In this document: positions 14,738 to 18,246 of the stretch, piece after piece
Position numbering within the stretch: position 1 is the first letter of the stretch
Layout: each line of letters begins with the position of its first letter
Origin: an uncultured Clostridia bacterium
GTDB taxonomy: Bacteria > Bacillota > Clostridia > Christensenellales > Borkfalkiaceae
DNA length: 18,246 nt
Assembly: GCA_944338265.1 (NCBI GenBank)
Contig: CALVLO010000007.1
Location: forward strand, 1-18,246
Reading direction: 5' to 3'
The notes under the pieces: model-generated
Databases searched by the model: none
What the model was told of the DNA's origin: nothing
Seen by the model: the letters and a program-made list of their open reading frames with translations, nothing else
Made by a program: the position numbers and the translations under genes

Positions 14738-14744
14738 GATCCGC

Positions 14745-16115
14745 TTACGCCCCTTTGCCGAGCACTCCGCCGATAAATTCGCTCTCCACGCCGTACTTTT
14801 CACACAGCGCAGCGTATGCCTGTTTGGTCTCCTGCGGGGCGTCTTTCAAATCTTCGTACCCATACTCCCAATCGTACCGCTCCAAGGCAAGGAATTTGTA
14901 GTCCTCTTGGAGTTCGGAAATGGTCGCCTCGACCGTGCCGCCCGCCGAATGATTGTCGCTGAACCGATATGTCCACTCGATTTCAAAGGTTTCGCCCGCC
15001 ATATCCAACGTCATGCTTTCGATCGTAACCACGCCGTACATCTTCATCCAGCTGTCGTCCTGATAGAAGGCATTCAATTCGGCGGTCAGCCCGTCGTCCG
15101 TCGCGTCTGCGCCGCTTCCCAATTTAACGATGGCTGCCGTGCTCTCTGACGTCGCCTTTTTCTCCGTGACGCCCGAATCGGCGTTGAACTCCACGCCCGT
15201 CACCGTTCCCGACGTCAGAGATACGGTCAAGCTCTGCCCCTCCATGGATTCCAGCTCCTCCGTGAGCTGCATCATCTCTTCCATCGCGTCCATGTTGCCC
15301 TGCAACACTTCCTCTTCCAGATCGGCAAGTTTCTGCGCTATCTTCGCCGTCTTGCGGTCGTACCAGACGAGGGAATCGCCGCCTTCCATATCCGCTTCGC
15401 CCATGATGCCGACGACTTCGCGCTCCGTCATGCCGAGCGTGATCTTATCCGCGTTCCGAAGGGGGTTGCCCAGCGTACTCAGCACGGGCACGAGCGCGAG
15501 AATGAGCGTGAGGAGCACGGCTGCGCCGCTGACGGCATACGAGATCTTCTGCTTCTTCTGCGTTACGGGCGCGAGAGCTTCGGCTTTCTTCGACCCAATG
15601 CCCGCGCGAAACAGCGCCATAGAAAGAAGAAGCGTAACAAACGTCAGAACGATTTTGAACACGTTCGCTCCGCCCGCTCCGTCGACGGAAAGGAAGGAAG
15701 CGAATACACCGCCGTAAAACAGACCGATTGCGGCAACGACGAGCAACGCCGTCATGAATTTTCGGCTGACGGCGCGTTTCACGCTCGCAAGCATGACAAA
15801 AATAAGCACGAGAGCCATGGCGGACGCGATGCCGAGCGCAATGCCGCTTACCATTCCCACCGACGCCATCGTCTGGCTCTTCTCCCCCGTCAGCGTGTAC
15901 ATCGTCAGCGAAAAGCTGCCGATAAACAGCACGAACGCGGCGGCAATGCGGAGCGCAAAATATCTGCCGCAAACTTTTCCGTTCTTTACGGCGGTTTCCG
16001 CGCCGTCCGTCCGCACTTCGGCGGGCGCGTTCGCCTGTTCCGTTCCGTCTGCGGGCGTGCCGCAGTCGGGGCAGGCGTCACCTTCAAATGACTTTCCACA
16101 CTTCTTGCAAATCAT
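14745..16115 (-). CDS. Zinc-ribbon membrane protein with BamE/SmpA-like segment
   Basis: This 456-residue protein starts with a zinc ribbon (Cys3, Cys6, Cys15, Cys18). An unstructured linker and five hydrophobic helices follow (about 54-74, 86-110, 120-141, 152-171 and 192-213). Just after the last helix is NADKITLGMTEREVVGIMGE (221-240) then LVWYD (249-253), a pattern like the SmpA/OmlA (BamE-like) fold. A charged coiled coil (256-292) and a beta-rich domain to the end follow. Zinc-ribbon plus membrane plus extracellular domain is a common layout of uncharacterised Bacillota proteins; the exact function is not known. The ATG follows GAGGAGAG with a short spacer. It is divergent from a small XRE-type regulator, with operator-like repeats in the shared promoter, so it is probably controlled by that regulator. 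Confidence 0.85.
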   Translation of the reverse strand: MICKKCGKSFEGDACPDCGTPADGTEQANAPAEVRTDGAETAVKNGKVCGRYFALRIAAAFVLFIGSFSLTMYTLTGEKSQTMASVGMVSGIALGIASAMALVLIFVMLASVKRAVSRKFMTALLVVAAIGLFYGGVFASFLSVDGAGGANVFKIVLTFVTLLLSMALFRAGIGSKKAEALAPVTQKKQKISYAVSGAAVLLTLILALVPVLSTLGNPLRNADKITLGMTEREVVGIMGEADMEGGDSLVWYDRKTAKIAQKLADLEEEVLQGNMDAMEEMMQLTEELESMEGQSLTVSLTSGTVTGVEFNADSGVTEKKATSESTAAIVKLGSGADATDDGLTAELNAFYQDDSWMKMYGVVTIESMTLDMAGETFEIEWTYRFSDNHSAGGTVEATISELQEDYKFLALERYDWEYGYEDLKDAPQETKQAYAALCEKYGVESEFIGGVLGKGA

Positions 16116-16137
16116 ATCTCTCTCCTCGTTTTTTTCA

Positions 16138-16192
16138 ATTATATGCTAACCATTGGTTATTTGTCAAGCAAAAGCTAACCGTTAGTTATATT
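16138..16192. promoter_or_regulatory. Divergent promoter region with two operator-like repeats
   Basis: On the minus strand TTGACA (16167-16162) and TATAAT (16143-16138), with an 18-base spacer, serve the zinc-ribbon gene. Two copies of a 16-base motif, GCTAACCATTGGTTAT (16145-16160) and GCTAACCGTTAGTTAT (16174-16189), lie 29 bases apart. The first contains the perfect palindrome TAACCAtTGGTTA, which fills the spacer of the minus promoter. The second overlaps a TATATT -10 candidate (16187-16192) for the plus-strand regulator gene. This layout suits repression of both genes by one dimeric protein. Confidence 0.7.
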
Positions 16193-16221
16193 TTTTAGAA
16201 AAAGAGGAGTACAAAACCGCC

Positions 16222-16431
16222 ATGACCGAACTCATCAAAGAGCGACTGAAAGAAGAACTCAACGCCTGCCCGCTGACTAAGGCGGAGATCGCCGCGCGGG
16301 TGGGCGTATCGCCCGAAATGATCACGCAGTATGTGACGACGAAAAAGCTGCCCAAGCTCGATACCTTCGCGCGGCTGTGCAAGGAACTCGACCTCTCGGC
16401 GGACTACATTTTAGGGCTGAAAGACGGCTGA
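16222..16431 (+). CDS. Small XRE-family helix-turn-helix regulator
   Basis: This 69-residue protein is a single Cro/CI-type DNA-binding domain. LTKAEIAARVGVSPEMITQY (about 18-37) is the helix-turn-helix, and LPKLDTFARLCKELDLSADY with the closing ILGL is the usual C-terminal part of the fold. No sensor or peptidase domain is attached. The ATG at 16222 is preceded by AGAGGAG, but at a rather long 12-base spacing, which may mean weak translation. Its 3' end overlaps the sirtuin gene on the other strand by 28 bases. Its likely targets are the two repeats in the intergenic region before it (autoregulation and control of the zinc-ribbon gene); that is inference from position. Confidence 0.88.
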   Translation: MTELIKERLKEELNACPLTKAEIAARVGVSPEMITQYVTTKKLPKLDTFARLCKELDLSADYILGLKDG

Positions 16432-17294
16432 TGCGCCCCTTCGCCCGATGATAAACCCGCTCTTTTCAAAACAAAATTGATATCTTCTTTGAAAAAGAGC
16501 GTCTTTTTTGCGTTTTCGGGGATGGCTTCCGGGGATTGCATATTCATGCGGACGAGAAAGACGTCTTGATTTTCATACGTCATCCGCTCGAATGGAAAGC
16601 GGATGATCGTCGGCGTATTGTATCCGACGCCGAGTTCCAAAAGCAGCGTCTTTTTTTCGCACGCCCTGCTATAAAAATCTTTATAACGGCGTTCTGCCGC
16701 GTACCACGCTTCATCCTGCACGAAGTACGCATCTTTACGGATATGGACCTCCATTTCTCCGCCGCATACGGGGCACTTGGGAACAAGCGCGGAAGGAATG
16801 CGGCAGTCTTTCTGCTCCGCCGCCATTCTTCGAACGAGACTTTCGTTGTCATACAGCCTGTCATGACATCCCTTGGCGCATTGCAGCTTTCCGTAGTCGC
16901 CCTGCACGGCAAAGATGCGCTCTTTCGCAAATCCCGCCTTGTAAAACTGTGCATCCACATTGGTGGTGATGACGAAATAGTCCTTATCCTGGACGAGTTC
17001 GAGAAGTCTTTGATAGAGCGACAATGCGGGCGGCAGCCAGCGGTTACAAAGGACGTGCCGCGACCAATACGCCCACTTTTCTTCCTGCGTTCGAAAGAGA
17101 TAAAACCCCGCCGAATACATATCCGTGAAATTGTAGCGTTTGATAAAATCGCCGAAATTTGCCGTAAAGCGCTCTCCGGAATAGGTAAGCCCCGCCGCAG
17201 ACGAAAGCCCCGAACCGCCGCCAATGAGCACGCATTCTGCGGCATTCAAAAGCGAACGCAGCCGATCGACCCTGCTTGTGAAGGTCTCTTTCAT
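16404..17294 (-). CDS. Class M-like sirtuin (Sir2 family, probable protein ADP-ribosyltransferase)
   Basis: This 296-residue NAD-dependent Sir2-fold protein has the Rossmann loop IGGGSGLSSAAGL (24-36), TTNVDAQF (110-117) and a four-cysteine zinc module (Cys139, Cys143, Cys174, Cys177). In ordinary deacylase sirtuins a catalytic His precedes Gly in an HG motif; here it is Gln131 (AVQGDYG). The usual GTSL is replaced by ELGVGYNTP (220-228). Asn112 and Gln131 are 19 residues apart, as are the essential Asn118 and Gln137 I recall for Staphylococcus aureus SirTM, which ADP-ribosylates lipoylated GcvH-L. No macrodomain or lipoate genes are visible here. The ATG at 17294 follows AAGGAGGGG by 8 bases; an upstream in-frame start at 17357 lacks one. 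It lies 74 bases after the reductase gene on the same strand. Confidence 0.85.
   Translation of the reverse strand: MKETFTSRVDRLRSLLNAAECVLIGGGSGLSSAAGLTYSGERFTANFGDFIKRYNFTDMYSAGFYLFRTQEEKWAYWSRHVLCNRWLPPALSLYQRLLELVQDKDYFVITTNVDAQFYKAGFAKERIFAVQGDYGKLQCAKGCHDRLYDNESLVRRMAAEQKDCRIPSALVPKCPVCGGEMEVHIRKDAYFVQDEAWYAAERRYKDFYSRACEKKTLLLELGVGYNTPTIIRFPFERMTYENQDVFLVRMNMQSPEAIPENAKKTLFFKEDINFVLKRAGLSSGEGAHQPSFSPKM
16459..16509 (+). terminator. Probable terminator of the XRE gene, inside the sirtuin coding sequence
   Basis: GCTCTTTTCAAA (16459-16470) pairs with TTTGAAAAAGAGC (16488-16500) with one bulged A. The loop is 17 bases and GTCTTTTTT follows. It starts 27 bases after the XRE stop. The same DNA encodes the C-terminal part of the sirtuin on the other strand. 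Confidence 0.5.
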
Positions 17295-17368
17295 GGACGT
17301 TTCCCCTCCTTGGGCAAAAAGCGGGCACGATACAAGATCGCGCCCGCCGAATTGCACCGTTTTACGCG

Positions 17369-18007
17369 TTACTTCCCGATGACGGAGAAGCGCTTCTGAA
17401 TGTTGTTTGCGTTTTCGATCTCGTCGATCATGGCGATGGCGTAGTCGGCATAGCTGATGCGGCTCTCCCCCTTATCGTTGACGAAATACTCCTCGCCGCC
17501 CAAGAGATACTCGCCCGTCCGTTCGCCGTCCGCCACGAAATCGCCTGCGGGCGAGAGATACGTCCACTGCACATCCGAACGCTTGCGAAGTTCGACAAGT
17601 GCTTCACTCATGTTGTTTGCGAGCGGCTTGAACACGTCGGGGAAGCTCTCCAAGTCTTTGACCTGCACGGTGTGTTCGGGATCGACATACAGGCTGCCCG
17701 CGCCGCCCACGACAAGAAGACGGACTTTCGTGCCGCTCAAAATATCGCACAGGTGCGCAAGCGACGTCTTGTGAAGAGGAAGGGTTTCTTCCATCCATGC
17801 GCCGAATGCGTCGATGACGACATCGAACCCGATGAGATCTTCGCGCGCCAGATCGAACAGGTCTTTTACGACCGTCTTTGCCTTGGCGTTCTCGACTTTG
17901 TCGCTGCCGCGTACAAAACCCGTCACCGCATACCCGCGGGAAACCGCCTCGTTTACAAGCAGCTTGCCCTGCTTGCCTGCGGCACAAATGATTGCTACTT
18001 TTTTCAT
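17369..18007 (-). CDS. NAD(P)-binding Rossmann protein, atypical SDR (NmrA/YwnB-like)
   Basis: This 212-residue protein has an N-terminal Rossmann start, KKVAIICAAGKQGKLLVNEA, with the GxxG part of the dinucleotide loop. Further segments are VVIDAFGAW (about 64-72), RLLVVGGAGSLY (95-106) and WTYLSPAGDFV, matching the small atypical short-chain dehydrogenases of the NAD(P)H-binding family (YwnB, YhfK type). These often bind NADP without a known substrate, and no Tyr-x3-Lys catalytic pair is evident. The ATG at 18007 follows CGGAGG by 8-9 bases. It has its own promoter and is the first gene of a probable two-gene unit with the sirtuin. A shared use of NAD(P) is a tempting link but only inference. 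Confidence 0.85.
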   Translation of the reverse strand: MKKVAIICAAGKQGKLLVNEAVSRGYAVTGFVRGSDKVENAKAKTVVKDLFDLAREDLIGFDVVIDAFGAWMEETLPLHKTSLAHLCDILSGTKVRLLVVGGAGSLYVDPEHTVQVKDLESFPDVFKPLANNMSEALVELRKRSDVQWTYLSPAGDFVADGERTGEYLLGGEEYFVNDKGESRISYADYAIAMIDEIENANNIQKRFSVIGK

Positions 18008-18056
18008 GATACAAACCTCCGAAAAATTTTTTCGTAACCTTTGCGATTACGGGCAC

Positions 18057-18085
18057 AGTATAACAAACGTGAAAAAATTTTCCAA
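18057..18085 (-). promoter_or_regulatory. Sigma-A promoter of the reductase-sirtuin unit
   Basis: TTGGAA (18085-18080) and TATACT (18062-18057) are 17 bases apart, and TGT before the -10 makes it an extended -10. The predicted start is near 18050, giving a leader of about 43 bases. Confidence 0.75.
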
Positions 18086-18143
18086 AAAGTTACTTTTCTA
18101 TTGTTTGATCATCAATTTGTTCCTTTGTTTCTTTTTTGAACCA

Positions 18144-18172
18144 TTGACTTTTCAAGGCGCTTTTGCTATGAT
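18144..18172 (+). promoter_or_regulatory. Sigma-A promoter reading out of the right edge
   Basis: TTGACT (18144-18149) and TATGAT (18167-18172) have a 17-base spacer, and TGC before the -10 gives an extended -10. The start would be near 18179. It drives whatever lies beyond the window, possibly a 6S RNA. Confidence 0.75.
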
Positions 18173-18178
18173 GAATTG

Positions 18179-18246
18179 TCAAACTAAGTGCAACACTTTG
18201 AGAGATTTTCTTGGAACAAATCTTGCGGTGTTCGGAAATGCAAAAC
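18179..18246 (+). ncRNA. ssrS: Possible 5' end of 6S RNA, cut by window edge
   Basis: No start codon with a ribosome site follows the promoter. About 45 nt into the transcript is TTGCGGTGTTCGG (18223-18235). From memory, Bacillus subtilis 6S-1 RNA has the very similar CTGCGGTGTTCG at a comparable depth. Only 68 nt are visible, so the diagnostic central bubble and the 3' pairing strand cannot be checked. The alternative is a plain mRNA leader. Confidence 0.4.

Overview
The window looks like a stretch of chromosome from an endospore-forming, fairly GC-rich member of the Bacillota (Clostridia-like). It carries a GerA-type germinant-receptor operon and spoIIE, found only in spore formers, a T-box leader before pheST, strong Shine-Dalgarno sites and consensus sigma-A promoters. 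No phage, CRISPR, transposase, tRNA or rRNA gene was recognised. Species cannot be named from the sequence alone.

Layout. 1-2950 (minus strand): pheT (cut by the left edge) and pheS, preceded by a leader holding a phenylalanine-type T-box, its terminator, and about 380 bases of intergenic repeats. 3015-6460 (minus): a 1098-residue repeat-rich surface lipoprotein with its own promoter and terminator; its C-terminal third is clearly more AT-rich than the rest. 6541-7140: a dense cluster of hairpin-forming repeats, two of which recur in the pheS leader. 7261-7920 (plus): an unrecognised small membrane protein. 8053-11730 (plus): a tightly overlapping gerA-gerB-gerC operon, in which the C subunit lacks the usual lipoprotein cysteine. 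11737-12287 (minus): a strong candidate for a standalone structured RNA of about 515 nt, with a perfect-consensus promoter, many hairpins, a closing long-range helix, two tiny ORFs with good ribosome sites, and a shared bidirectional terminator. 12378-14737 (plus): spoIIE. 14745-16431: a divergent pair, a zinc-ribbon membrane protein and a small XRE-type repressor, sharing a promoter region with two operator-like repeats. 16404-18085 (minus): a probable two-gene unit of an NAD(P)-binding reductase-like protein and a class M (ADP-ribosyltransferase-like) sirtuin. 18144-18246 (plus): a strong promoter and what may be the first 68 nt of 6S RNA, cut by the right edge.

How the parts relate. pheST makes phenylalanyl-tRNA synthetase under tRNA-sensing control. 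SpoIIE activates the first forespore sigma factor and the ger operon builds the receptor that later wakes the spore, so the middle of the window is a sporulation/germination island. The candidate RNA is transcribed divergently from spoIIE and converges on gerC. The most notable items are this RNA, the sirtuin with the catalytic histidine replaced by glutamine, the unlipidated GerC, the covarying repeat hairpins and the divergent operator pair.
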